A DNA stretch of 64,000 nt from Flammeovirga sp. SJP92 (GTDB lineage: Bacteria > Bacteroidota > Bacteroidia > Cytophagales > Flammeovirgaceae). The notes beneath the pieces were generated by a model. That model had not been told where the DNA came from, did no database searches, and saw nothing but the letters and a program-made list of their open reading frames with translations. How positions within the stretch are numbered: position 1 is the stretch's first letter; every line of letters starts with the position of its first letter. The DNA lies in assembly GCF_001583495.1 (NCBI RefSeq), contig NZ_LQAQ01000061.1, positions 248,001 to 312,000 on the forward strand, written 5' to 3'. A program made the position numbers and the translations under genes. Shown one piece after another: positions 26,158-34,564 of this stretch.

Positions 26158-27681
26158 ATGAAAGAAATTTTAATGACAATAGGTCTTATAATTTCATTTA
26201 ATATAACACTTGCTCAGAGTGTTAACCCTTCTGACGGGATATTGTTTCCGGAAGGGGAAGTTAGCCGTGTGGACCTACAAATGAACGTCTTTGACCTCGA
26301 GTTTCTCTTAAGGTCAGGAAATGAGGAGAACCTTGAATTCAAAAGCTGTTCTTTCCGCTTTTCAAACTCTCTTATCACAGATTCTCTTCAAAATGTAGGC
26401 ATACGACTTACAGGAACTACCTCAAGATATGCCGCAAAGAAGTCATTTCAATTAGCGTTCAACCATATTGACCGCCATAGAAAATTTAAAGAAGTAGCCA
26501 ATTTCAATCTTAAAGCTGAAAAAAACGACCCTACCCATTCAAGAGAAAAAGCATTATTAAAACTGTTCAGAGATGAAAATATTCCTGTAGCACGTTCTAG
26601 TCATATTGAACTTTATATCAATGAGGTTTATTTTGGTTTATATCTCAATACAGAAGTGATCGATACTACTTTTCTTGCTTCAAGGTTTTGCTCCAGTGAC
26701 GGTGTTTTAATTAAAGGAAATTATGGTGCCAACCTTATTAATGACCCAAATATCTACTGCAACGAAGAAATTTACCAAATTATTAATGACGATCACGGAG
26801 ATAAAGGCCTGCTTGCAGCTTTTCTTGACAGCATAAATATCTTAAGAGATGAACCGCTTGTACATTATTTAGAGGCTAATTTTGATATTAATCGCTACAT
26901 CAAAACAATTGCCATTGAGCATTTAGTCGGGCATTGGGATAATTATTCCTATAATAAAAATAACTTCTATTTGTATTGGAATGACCATCAGAACCGCTGG
27001 ACTTACATTCCTCATAACTTAGACAATACCTTAGGAATTGATTGGATTGGTTATGACTGGGCCACAAAAGATTTGAATAATTGGTACCATACTATTGAAG
27101 CAAGACCGTTGATTAGTAAAATCTTGAATATTCCAAAATACAAAAATGAATACAATCGATATATCTCCTACTTGATTGCCCATCGTTTCAACAACGAAAA
27201 ACTAGACACTTATTTTTCTTCTCAACACCAATTATTAAGACCTTTTATACAACTCGATATTTTTTATTCCTCCAGCTACGATTGGAATCTAGAGGATTTT
27301 GACTATGCTTTTCATCAACCTATTGGTGGACATGTTGAATATGGCATCAAGGATTATATTAGTACGCGAGTACAATATGCTCAAAAGCAAGTACAGGTTA
27401 TCAATATTGAAGAAACCATCAGCAACACCAACATCATGGTGTACCCTAGTCCAAATAATCATCAAATGATCCTTAAATTTGATGAAATACATTTCAGAAG
27501 ATGCTTGATTTCGTTGATGAATCTCAAGGGACAAACGATCAAAAGATGGAGTAAAAAACCAAGTGAAGTCATTGACATTTCTACTCAAAATATCCATCAC
27601 GGCACTTATATTTTATCAATTGAAGTAGAAAATAATCAAAAAAGCTGGGTAAAATTGCCTGTTAAGAAAGTAGTCATTTAG
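26158..27681 (+). CDS. CotH-like kinase-family secreted protein with T9SS C-terminal sorting domain
   Basis: The start is set at ATG 26158 because it begins a clean signal peptide (MKEILMTIGLIISFNITLA-Q). An in-frame ATG 102 nt upstream would bury it. The roughly 490-residue mature core matches the CotH family: LRGTT-like RLTGTTSRYAAKKSFQLAF, FNLKAEKNDPTHSREKALLKLF, VARSSHIELYINEVYFGLYLNTEVID, and the NFYLYW...WTYIPHNLDNTLG catalytic-type segment near residue 285. CotH proteins adopt an atypical kinase fold. The final 80 residues (IMVYPSPNNHQMILKF...GTYILSIE) look like a type A type IX sorting domain, so surface display or secretion is inferred. The substrate is unknown. The gene is divergent from gcvP. 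Confidence 0.85.
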   Translation: MKEILMTIGLIISFNITLAQSVNPSDGILFPEGEVSRVDLQMNVFDLEFLLRSGNEENLEFKSCSFRFSNSLITDSLQNVGIRLTGTTSRYAAKKSFQLAFNHIDRHRKFKEVANFNLKAEKNDPTHSREKALLKLFRDENIPVARSSHIELYINEVYFGLYLNTEVIDTTFLASRFCSSDGVLIKGNYGANLINDPNIYCNEEIYQIINDDHGDKGLLAAFLDSINILRDEPLVHYLEANFDINRYIKTIAIEHLVGHWDNYSYNKNNFYLYWNDHQNRWTYIPHNLDNTLGIDWIGYDWATKDLNNWYHTIEARPLISKILNIPKYKNEYNRYISYLIAHRFNNEKLDTYFSSQHQLLRPFIQLDIFYSSSYDWNLEDFDYAFHQPIGGHVEYGIKDYISTRVQYAQKQVQVINIEETISNTNIMVYPSPNNHQMILKFDEIHFRRCLISLMNLKGQTIKRWSKKPSEVIDISTQNIHHGTYILSIEVENNQKSWVKLPVKKVVI

Positions 27682-27808
27682 AAAAATGAAACATAATCTT
27701 AATACAAACGATGTACAACACCATTTCAATTTAAATTAACTTCGTGCCCTTTACAGATTCCAACGTTTCAATTACAAACTAAAACTACACCTTTAGGCCT
27801 ATCTCAAT

Positions 27809-29065
27809 ATGACAGCCCCTACATCCATACAAAAAAACAGCATGTACTGGCGTTTCAGTATGTACGGATTCCTTAAGAACCTGAGGTTTTTCGATCCTTT
27901 TATGATCATATATCTCTCAGAAATGGGTGTTTCTTATACTCAAATTGGAATCCTTTATGCCATCCGAAAACTGGTTGCTTTCTTTTTAGAAATCCCCACA
28001 GGTATACTAGCTGATATATTAGGTCGAAAACTATCTTTAGCCACATCATTCTTTGCGTATATTGTCTCGTTTATAGCTATTTATTATTCTACTAATTTCT
28101 TTCTGCTAGTTGTTGCCTTCTCCATCTTTGGAATAGGAGAAACGTTAAGAAGCGGATCTCATAAAGCCATTATTGTGAGTTATTTGGAAGAGAAAGAATG
28201 GTTGCACCTCAAAACCGACTACTTTGCTAACACTAGAGCTTGGGCACAATTTGGGAGTGGCATTTCATCATTGATTGCAGGTTTTCTTGTTTTATATAGC
28301 GGGGAATTTAAGAGTATATTTTTGTATTCCGTAATCCCATATATCATCAACTTCTTCAACCTTCTCACTTACCCTAAATCTTTGGATGAAGGAGGAAAAA
28401 AGAAGAAAAAGAAGACACAGTCCAATTTTATTAAAGAGCTTTGGGTAGTTTTAAAACAAAGACAATTGATCAAGGTAATCACAAATGCCACCGTATTATC
28501 TTCTTTTCTAGGAGCTTCAAAAGATTTTATTCAACCAATGATGGCCACATTTGCTCTCACACTTCCTTTTCTAGGTTTTATAGATGATGAAAAACAAAAA
28601 ATTGGTTTAGTTGTCGGCATTCTTTATTTCGGGATTTACATGATGACCTCAAGAGCCGCTGTTATTTCTAAATCTGTAAAAAAACAGATTTCCAATCAAG
28701 AAAAGTTTATTACTTATACGCTTGTAATTGGTTTACTATTTGGTATCCTTGCAGGGTTGATGTATGAAATACAACTTCACTTAATAGCAATTACGGTCTT
28801 CACCCTTGTTTATGTAACAGACAGCTTAAGAAAACCAATTCTAACAGGATATATAGCAGATGAAAGCCCCACTGAAATGCTGACTACTGTACTTTCTGTG
28901 GATTCATTTGTTTTAACTGTCTTCACTGCTTTACTCTCTTTTGTTTTTGGTTTCCTTTGCGACTTCTTGAATATTGGAAATGCCCTTATCCTATTAGGCC
29001 TAAGTTTGGCCGGCTTCTACTTTATGACAAGCCTATTTTTCAAAGAGAAGTCTGCTCAAGCTTAA
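27809..29065 (+). CDS. MFS transporter
   Basis: A 418-residue inner-membrane protein with about 12 hydrophobic helices in two sets of six. The cytoplasmic loop between helices 2 and 3 carries the MFS signature (TGILADILGRKLSLATS, the G-x-x-x-D-x-x-G-R-K form). The central loop between helices 6 and 7 is very basic (GGKKKKKK), as expected for the cytoplasmic side. The family resembles multidrug or small-solute exporters of the DHA type, but the substrate cannot be read from sequence. It stands between the CotH-like gene (127 nt upstream) and a thioesterase gene (about 120 nt downstream), with no sign of tight coupling to either. Confidence 0.85.
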   Translation: MTAPTSIQKNSMYWRFSMYGFLKNLRFFDPFMIIYLSEMGVSYTQIGILYAIRKLVAFFLEIPTGILADILGRKLSLATSFFAYIVSFIAIYYSTNFFLLVVAFSIFGIGETLRSGSHKAIIVSYLEEKEWLHLKTDYFANTRAWAQFGSGISSLIAGFLVLYSGEFKSIFLYSVIPYIINFFNLLTYPKSLDEGGKKKKKKTQSNFIKELWVVLKQRQLIKVITNATVLSSFLGASKDFIQPMMATFALTLPFLGFIDDEKQKIGLVVGILYFGIYMMTSRAAVISKSVKKQISNQEKFITYTLVIGLLFGILAGLMYEIQLHLIAITVFTLVYVTDSLRKPILTGYIADESPTEMLTTVLSVDSFVLTVFTALLSFVFGFLCDFLNIGNALILLGLSLAGFYFMTSLFFKEKSAQA

Positions 29066-29184
29066 AAGATGATAACAAACTCCAATTACTGTTTAGGATT
29101 CGTAATTATATGAATATACATTCATCTTAAATTTACTTATCATTAATAATCTATCTAACTTTCATAACAATTTGTTCAAAAGTT

Positions 29185-29595
29185 ATGGAAGAGAGAATAA
29201 GAAAAACAGTAACGAGACAGTGTAGGGCGATTTTTCCAAATACATTAAACGCAAATAATACTTTATTTGGCGGAGAAGCCATGAAATGGATGGATGAAGT
29301 AGCTTATATTACGGCTACTCGATTCACAAGACAGAAAATGTTCACCTTAAAAACGGAAGACATTAAGTTTTTAAAATCTATTTCACCCAATAGTATTGTT
29401 GAAGTTATTGGTAAAGTAGAGAAAGCAGATCCAATAAAATTGCGTGTGATTCTGGAAATGTATTCTGAAGACATGTATTCTGACTCCAGAGAAAAGGTGA
29501 TGGAAAGCGTATTTATTTTTGTTGCCTTAAATGATCACAACAAACCTGTTCGAATTGACTACAGTCGACTTGAACAAGAGTTTGAATTGGTATAA
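29185..29595 (+). CDS. Acyl-CoA thioesterase, hotdog fold (YciA/ACOT-like)
   Basis: A 136-residue single-hotdog thioesterase expected to hydrolyse acyl-CoA to free fatty acid and CoA. The motifs fit the YciA/ACOT group: the segment LNANNTLFGGEAMKWMDEVAYITATR combines the Asn/Gly loop and the catalytic-side Asp on the long central helix, followed by the strands TLKTEDIKFLKSISPNSIVEVIGKVEK. The C-terminal strand ends FVFIFVALNDHNKP-like with a K/R-P motif common in the family. The length equals that of single-domain members. Chain-length preference is not predictable. It ends convergent to the LpxR-like gene. Confidence 0.88.
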   Translation: MEERIRKTVTRQCRAIFPNTLNANNTLFGGEAMKWMDEVAYITATRFTRQKMFTLKTEDIKFLKSISPNSIVEVIGKVEKADPIKLRVILEMYSEDMYSDSREKVMESVFIFVALNDHNKPVRIDYSRLEQEFELV

Positions 29596-29654
29596 TATAT
29601 AGGAGTTCCAAGCTAAAATTAAGTATTTTGGTTTGGAACTTCAGCCACTTCAAA

Positions 29655-30767
29655 TTAAAGGTTGAAATTTAAATTAAACCGTCCCCATTTGGGATAATAG
29701 GGAGGAAACTTATCATCAGGCTCATATGTAATTCTATCCCAATTGTATTCCAAAGTTCCGAACTTGTATGAAAACACAATTCCAACAGATAATCTATGTT
29801 GCCATGTAGGGATCTGATTAGAAGAAATGGTATAAGGCGACGATTCAAAAGGTATTAAACTTCCCTGCATTTCTCCGTCATACACATTCAAAATTCCTCC
29901 ACTGATAAACTTCAGATATACTTGCAATGGCTTAAAATTCTTAGACAACCAAGTTGCAGTAGCTTTCTCTCTTAAAATAGGGTCGTCTGACCATAATGTA
30001 TTAGGATATTTCATTCTAGCATAAGGTTTATCTACCATATTATAAAATGTCTTGAGATCTGCTTTTTTAGAATACGGCCTTTCCCCTTGAATAAAAAAAT
30101 CGTTGAAAATACCCACTCTGAGATAAACAAATCCTTCAAATGAAATATCCATTGTTCCTACTGTCCCACGCCCTCCAACAAATGCTTCAGAAAAAGAGAA
30201 AGAAGAAATAAGGTTATGCATTAAAACAGCAGTATAATTAAGGTATAAACCATTGCCAATCTGATTGTCCCATCCGGCCACTTCATTGTTTCCTATTGCA
30301 GAATGAAAGCCATTCTGAAATCTTTGTCCCCCAGAAATTTCTCCTACAACTCCTACATCTAATCGAGTCATCAAAACCAAACCCAAAGATGGATTCATGG
30401 AACTGTGTGCTAATGTTAGATAAGTTACACCACAAAAAGGAATATCAGTTGAATCCACTTCTGCACGTTCAACATCCCTAGGAGTATACATTTTGTGGAC
30501 AATACCCAGTGTAAATAACTGATGACTGTCTGGTAATTTGGGTAAGAAAGAATTTGTAAACTTATTATCCAATCCCTTCCATCCAAATTGAATCGCCGTG
30601 CCAAAAGAATAAAATTGATCCGTACTTTTCAACAAAAAAAGATCCTCATCAATATTCAATTCAAAATAAAATGGATGTTTTTCTTTCTGTATTTTCTCTT
30701 GTCCATATACTATGGAAAGAAATAGCAAGAATAGCAGTAAGAGAAATAGTTTTTTAGTAGTTACCAT
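29655..30767 (-). CDS. LpxR-like lipid A deacylase (DUF2219), outer-membrane barrel
   Basis: Signal peptide MVTTKKLFLLLLFLLFLSIVYG, then a beta-barrel. The family pattern is clear: FELNIDEDLFLLKSTDQFYSFGTAIQ corresponds to the END...D-x-x-Y-T-x-G start, MYTPRDVERAEVDSTDIPFCGVTYL to the Y-T-P...RP-x-x-G segment, and LDVGVVGEISGGQRFQNGFHSAIGN...GWDNQIGNGLYLNY to the G-P-x-x-x-G-x-x-x-Q-x-x-x-H...GW-x-x-Q block with the active-site histidine. LpxR removes the 3'-acyloxyacyl group of lipid A at the outer membrane. The first Asn-Asp of LpxR is replaced by Asn-Ile-Asp here, so activity is less certain. A DUF302 lipoprotein gene lies 34 nt upstream on the same strand. Confidence 0.8.
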   Translation of the reverse strand: MVTTKKLFLLLLFLLFLSIVYGQEKIQKEKHPFYFELNIDEDLFLLKSTDQFYSFGTAIQFGWKGLDNKFTNSFLPKLPDSHQLFTLGIVHKMYTPRDVERAEVDSTDIPFCGVTYLTLAHSSMNPSLGLVLMTRLDVGVVGEISGGQRFQNGFHSAIGNNEVAGWDNQIGNGLYLNYTAVLMHNLISSFSFSEAFVGGRGTVGTMDISFEGFVYLRVGIFNDFFIQGERPYSKKADLKTFYNMVDKPYARMKYPNTLWSDDPILREKATATWLSKNFKPLQVYLKFISGGILNVYDGEMQGSLIPFESSPYTISSNQIPTWQHRLSVGIVFSYKFGTLEYNWDRITYEPDDKFPPYYPKWGRFNLNFNL

Positions 30768-30801
30768 ATTTCATAATATGCATTGACTTTTCACTTCTGT
30801 A

Positions 30802-31677
30802 TCAATCAACAGCTCCTCCAAGTGTAGATCCCAGTCTATAATTAATGATCATTTGAGGAAATGTCTTGGTATCGTAATAAAGGTCAGAGAAGGCTTCAAT
30901 GTCATTATAAGCGATATACACCTCTCCGCTTTCTTTTTCATATACCAATAATTTTTGACAAAAAGCATCCAAACCTAAACGAGGAGTACTCTTCATGGCT
31001 TTACCTCCAGGAGCTGGGCCTCCAAATAATATCAAGTAAGTTGGTGGAATGTCTATTCCTACTTCTTTGGATTCTTTCTGAAAATCAATATCTGCAAACA
31101 TCTGAGTGTCTCCTTGAGATAAAATAGCTGACTTTAAATCAACAATTGTCTGCTTAAAAGGTTTTGTGGATTGCTGGATAATCAACCCGTACTCCTTCTC
31201 TACTCTTCTATCACAATCCTTTGCAAGAATTGAAATCGGAAACTTCTCCACCACGTTATTAATTCCATTTTGAAAAGATTTCACATCTTCCCCTTTCAAT
31301 GCATGTCGCCTTTGGATAAACGCTGCTGAAGTGTAAGCCAATGTTACTTTTTGTGTATCTGGCTCTGAATATAATAATACCTTAAAAGGAAGATCCACTC
31401 CAATCAATTGGTTTTTCTGCAAAAGCGCGGCATTCACTTTCTTATCAGAAAAAATAGTAACAATAGAAGGTGGTGTATAAACTCCAGCATCTTTTGCTAG
31501 TCTTGAATGATCTATTTGAGTGATACTTTGAAAAGGTAGAATGACATCTTTTAAATGATCCACTTCCAAATCAACTTTGTGACGAACTGTTAAAGCCGTA
31601 TATTCAGAGAGTTTATCATTGGAACAACTAAAAAAAAGAAATAGTAGAGTAATAAAAATTAAGGTTTTCATTTTCAT
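30802..31677 (-). CDS. Lipoprotein with two DUF302 domains
   Basis: A 291-residue lipoprotein, type II signal peptide with lipobox FFSC (Cys near residue 18). It contains two DUF302 units. The first (about 38-135) shows TQIDHSRLAKDAGVYTPPSIVTIFSDK...VDLPFKVLLYSE...VTLAYTSAAF. The second (about 180-290) shows ADIDFQKESKEVGIDIPPTYLILFGGPAPGGKAM...KLLVYEKESGEVYIAYND. The second copy keeps the GGPAPGGKAM loop, whereas the first has lost it. DUF302 has no firm biochemical role, though it is often envelope-linked. Coupling with the LpxR-like gene downstream (34-nt gap) suggests a shared outer-membrane or lipid-related function (inference). Confidence 0.82.
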   Translation of the reverse strand: MKMKTLIFITLLFLFFSCSNDKLSEYTALTVRHKVDLEVDHLKDVILPFQSITQIDHSRLAKDAGVYTPPSIVTIFSDKKVNAALLQKNQLIGVDLPFKVLLYSEPDTQKVTLAYTSAAFIQRRHALKGEDVKSFQNGINNVVEKFPISILAKDCDRRVEKEYGLIIQQSTKPFKQTIVDLKSAILSQGDTQMFADIDFQKESKEVGIDIPPTYLILFGGPAPGGKAMKSTPRLGLDAFCQKLLVYEKESGEVYIAYNDIEAFSDLYYDTKTFPQMIINYRLGSTLGGAVD

Positions 31678-31822
31678 GATTAATAGATTGAGCAGTTAGC
31701 AAATCCAAGTGCATCTATATTAATTTAAAATGATTGGAGAAGTATCTCAAAAAATTCAATTACTCAATGATGATTTATTAAAAATGTCCTATCAAATACA
31801 CATAATAATCTACTTGTTTTTC

Positions 31823-31863
31823 AAAAAAATATCCTGACTCACTTTACGTAAATCAGGATATTT
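31823..31863 (-). terminator. Terminator of the Ppx/GppA gene
   Basis: Minus strand: 11-bp stem AAATATCCTGA / TCAGGATATTT followed by a seven-T run (complement of 31823-31829). It lies just downstream of the stop at 31881. Confidence 0.85.
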
Positions 31864-31880
31864 CTGCAAAATCACTATCT

Positions 31881-32813
31881 CTAAATAGGGTAGTCTCTAT
31901 GTTTAACCAAATAATGTAGAATACCATCTTTCAACCCTACTCCTGGAACAATAATTTTTTCTGCTCCGACAATTTCCATACACGTCATGTAGATGTTAGA
32001 AGCAGGAATAATTACATCAGCCCTATCTTCATTGAGCCTTAGCTTACTAACTCTTTCTTCATAAGTAAACTCCATCAGCCAGCTTCTTATCTTTTTCAAC
32101 TCAGCTAAGAAAGTAGTTTTATCATCACTTTTCTTTTGCTTGGAGAGGTTGAAAAGCTTATTGATGTTTCCACCTGTACCAATAGCTATCACCTCTTCAT
32201 CTTCATTGAAATATGGAGATGATTCTGTATTATACCATTCTCTTATTTTACCAAACATAGCTTCCAGATCTTCTCCACTTAGTCTTCTCACGCTACCCAT
32301 TCTGAAAGATTTTGAAGCTACTTTGGTTTTATGGCGATAGATATTCAGTTCTGTACTACCACCTCCAACATCAATATGTACTACATTTCCCATCGGGATA
32401 TAAGGGTCAAGTGTCAGAGCAATCATCTCTGCCTCAGTAGTTCCTCTAATAATATCAATTTTCAAGCCTTCCTTATAGTAAATTCTATCTACTATTTCTT
32501 TACCATTGGCGGCTTCTCTCATGGCAGAAGTAGCACAGGCGATGTAATCTTTCACGTCATATAAATCAAGTAAAGTGGAAAAGACTTTCATCAATTTGAC
32601 TAACTTTTCTTCAGTCGGTCTTAATATCTTTCCGGTTTTAAATACGTCTTTTCCAAGGCGAAGGGGAAAACGCATGTATTCAATTTTCTTAAAAGCAATC
32701 TCATCTGCTTTATCTATATGTGTTGTAACAATCTGAAATCTTATGGCATTAGAGCCAATATCTATAGAAGCTAGTCTCAACGTATAAAAAATTAATGTGA
32801 ACAGTGTAAACAT
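31881..32813 (-). CDS. Ppx/GppA family exopolyphosphatase / guanosine pentaphosphate phosphatase
   Basis: A 310-residue protein of the actin-like ATPase fold that hydrolyses polyphosphate or pppGpp. Motifs: LASIDIGSNAIRFQIV (phosphate-1), ACATSAMREAANGKEI, EMIALTLDPYIPMGNVVHIDVGGGSTELNIY (phosphate-2), and AIGTGGNINKLFNL. This is the short two-domain form lacking the C-terminal HD-like domain of E. coli Ppx. The start is uncertain. ATG 32813 adds a hydrophobic leader (MFTLFTLIFYT), while TTG at 32780 would give the canonical MRLASIDIGSNA start and may be the real one. It may link to (p)ppGpp turnover, but the synthase gene lies 10 kb away. Confidence 0.9.
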   Translation of the reverse strand: MFTLFTLIFYTLRLASIDIGSNAIRFQIVTTHIDKADEIAFKKIEYMRFPLRLGKDVFKTGKILRPTEEKLVKLMKVFSTLLDLYDVKDYIACATSAMREAANGKEIVDRIYYKEGLKIDIIRGTTEAEMIALTLDPYIPMGNVVHIDVGGGSTELNIYRHKTKVASKSFRMGSVRRLSGEDLEAMFGKIREWYNTESSPYFNEDEEVIAIGTGGNINKLFNLSKQKKSDDKTTFLAELKKIRSWLMEFTYEERVSKLRLNEDRADVIIPASNIYMTCMEIVGAEKIIVPGVGLKDGILHYLVKHRDYPI

Positions 32814-32880
32814 TCATACTATAAAGTTGAACTATTTAATAGTATGTTGCCCAAATAGTATTGTTAGAAAATAAAAATAT

Positions 32881-32917
32881 AAAAAAAAGAGGTATTACAT
32901 GACGCAATACCTCTTTT
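32881..32917 (-). terminator. Terminator of the ammonium transporter gene
   Basis: Twelve-bp stem AAAAGAGGTATT / AATACCTCTTTT (32885-32896 and 32906-32917) with T-runs on both strands. It lies 26 nt past the amt stop codon. Confidence 0.85.
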
Positions 32918-32942
32918 TCTTCCCTAGGGATATATTTTTTTA

Positions 32943-34253
32943 TTACATAGAGTCGAAAGATTTCTCTCCATGGTAAGATTCATCAAGACCTTCAGATTCT
33001 GTATGAGCGTCAATTCTACCACCTGCAGTAAGTAAAGTACTCAATTTAAATAGAATTGCTGAAGCTACACCTGCAAAAATGATTGTCACTACCACTGCTT
33101 TCAATTGTACTAAAACCTGACCAGGGTTACCGTATAATAAACCTGCAGCACCGTTTACTTCAGGATTTGCAAATACACCTGTTAAAACAGCACCTACAAT
33201 ACCCACTAAACCGTGAATACCAAATACGTCAAGCGTATCATCATATCCTAAAGCTTTCTTTAATTTCACTACACCGTAAAAACCAACTACACCTGAAATC
33301 AAACCAATTGCTAAAGCACCTGATACATCTACAAAACCTGAGGCTGGAGTAATACCCACTAAACCAGAAATCACACCTGATGCAGAACCTAATAATGTAG
33401 GCTTTCTTTCTTCAGTCATCCACTCGATTAATAACCAAGCCATACCGCCTGCTGCTGCTGCTACGTTTGTCACTAGCATTGCATTAGCTGCAACAAAATC
33501 AGCAGCTAATTGGCTACCACCGTTGAAACCGAACCAACCAAACCATAATAAAGCACTACCAAGTACCATTAATTTGATGGATGAAGGTTTTTCTGATTGC
33601 TCATCACCGTGACCGATTCTGTTACCAAGCATTAAAGCTAAAACTAAACCTGAAATACCGGCGTTAATATGAATTACTGTACCACCTGCAAAATCTAATT
33701 CACCATCGTTGCTTAGGAAACCACCGCCCCAAACCCAGTGGGCAATTGGTGAGTAAACTAATGCAACCCATAATGCTGAGAAGATCATCCAAGTAGAATA
33801 TTTTACACGTTCAATGATTGATCCACTTACAAGAGCAACGGCAATTGCTGCAAATGTACCTTGGAACATAATGAATAAAATTCTTGGAATTGTACCTGCT
33901 ACGTCTGTGATTTTAACGTCAGCTAATAAGAAAGAAGTGAAATCTCCAATATATGCGTTTCCTTCTCCGAATGCTAAGCTATAGCCAATGATTACCCATA
34001 CCAGTGTACCTGTACAAAAAGCAGTATAACTCATACCGATGGTATTCAATACTGTTTTACGTTGTGCTAAACCACCATAGAATAGTGTCAAGCCTGCTGG
34101 AGTCATTAACATTACGAGAGCTGTTGCTACAAGCATCCAAGCTGTATCTCCAGAATTAATAGTTGCTTCCTGTGCAAATGTTAGTGAAGGCACTAAAAAT
34201 GCGGACAGTAATAAACTCAGACCTTTAAGGCCTACCTTTTTAATAGAAATCAT
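32943..34253 (-). CDS. amt: Ammonium transporter (Amt family)
   Basis: An inner-membrane ammonium channel of about 436 residues. I start it at ATG 34253 because it gives a signal-peptide-like N-terminus (MISIKKVGLKGLSLLLSAFLVPSLTFA-Q) and because the best promoter lies between this ATG and an upstream in-frame ATG at 34361. The Amt pattern is clear: GDTAWMLVATALVMLMTPAGLTLFYGGL, the central SPIAHWVWGGGFL with the first pore His region, DFAGGTVIHINAGISGLVLAL with the conserved DxAGGxVVH-type motif, GWFGFNGGS, and DDTLDVFGIHGLVGIVGAVLTG with the second His. The short C-terminal tail remains. No glnK/P-II gene is adjacent. Confidence 0.95.
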   Translation of the reverse strand: MISIKKVGLKGLSLLLSAFLVPSLTFAQEATINSGDTAWMLVATALVMLMTPAGLTLFYGGLAQRKTVLNTIGMSYTAFCTGTLVWVIIGYSLAFGEGNAYIGDFTSFLLADVKITDVAGTIPRILFIMFQGTFAAIAVALVSGSIIERVKYSTWMIFSALWVALVYSPIAHWVWGGGFLSNDGELDFAGGTVIHINAGISGLVLALMLGNRIGHGDEQSEKPSSIKLMVLGSALLWFGWFGFNGGSQLAADFVAANAMLVTNVAAAAGGMAWLLIEWMTEERKPTLLGSASGVISGLVGITPASGFVDVSGALAIGLISGVVGFYGVVKLKKALGYDDTLDVFGIHGLVGIVGAVLTGVFANPEVNGAAGLLYGNPGQVLVQLKAVVVTIIFAGVASAILFKLSTLLTAGGRIDAHTESEGLDESYHGEKSFDSM

Positions 34254-34297
34254 AATAAATATAGGTGAGTGTGAGTATTTTTTTATTTCCGATGCTA

Positions 34298-34330
34298 CAA
34301 ATTTATATAATTCATAATGATTTATACAAA
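34298..34330 (-). promoter_or_regulatory. Promoter of amt
   Basis: Minus strand: TTTG (34330-34327), 21 nt, then TAAATTTG (34305-34298). Both boxes match the Bacteroidota consensus. The leader to ATG 34253 would be about 38 nt, which supports that start over the one at 34361. Confidence 0.6.
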
Positions 34331-34506
34331 TCTTTAATACATTTTTTATTAGCAAAAACATTAAAATAACACCTGATTATCTGTTTTTAGTCATATTTTA
34401 TCATGCAAAAGGTTAAATAAAACCCTAAAAACCTATATAAAAACACATTTATCATTTATTTGGTTCATTTTCAAACCAAAAAGATAAAAATTCACGAATT
34501 GGCAAT

Positions 34507-34543
34507 AAAAAAGGCTTAATCACAGTCAGTGATTAAGCCTTTT
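34507..34543 (-). terminator. Terminator after pdxH
   Basis: Fourteen-bp stem AAAGGCTTAATCAC / GTGATTAAGCCTTT with a 5-nt loop, followed on the minus strand by T-rich sequence. It closes the flavoprotein-pdxH unit. Confidence 0.85.
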
Positions 34544-34564
34544 CCATCAATTATGAACAAAAAA

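Larger units (their letters stand above)
34254..34564. other. Intergenic region between pdxH and amt
   Basis: Holds the amt promoter (34298-34330, minus strand), the pdxH terminator (34507-34543), and about 170 bp of very AT-rich DNA between them, in which I see no open frame or RNA gene. Confidence 0.6.

Noticed and set aside
29604-29640. Hairpin AGTTCCAA / TTGGAACT between the thioesterase and LpxR-like genes
   Set aside because: No T-run follows on either strand and the loop is 21 nt, so I do not call it a terminator.
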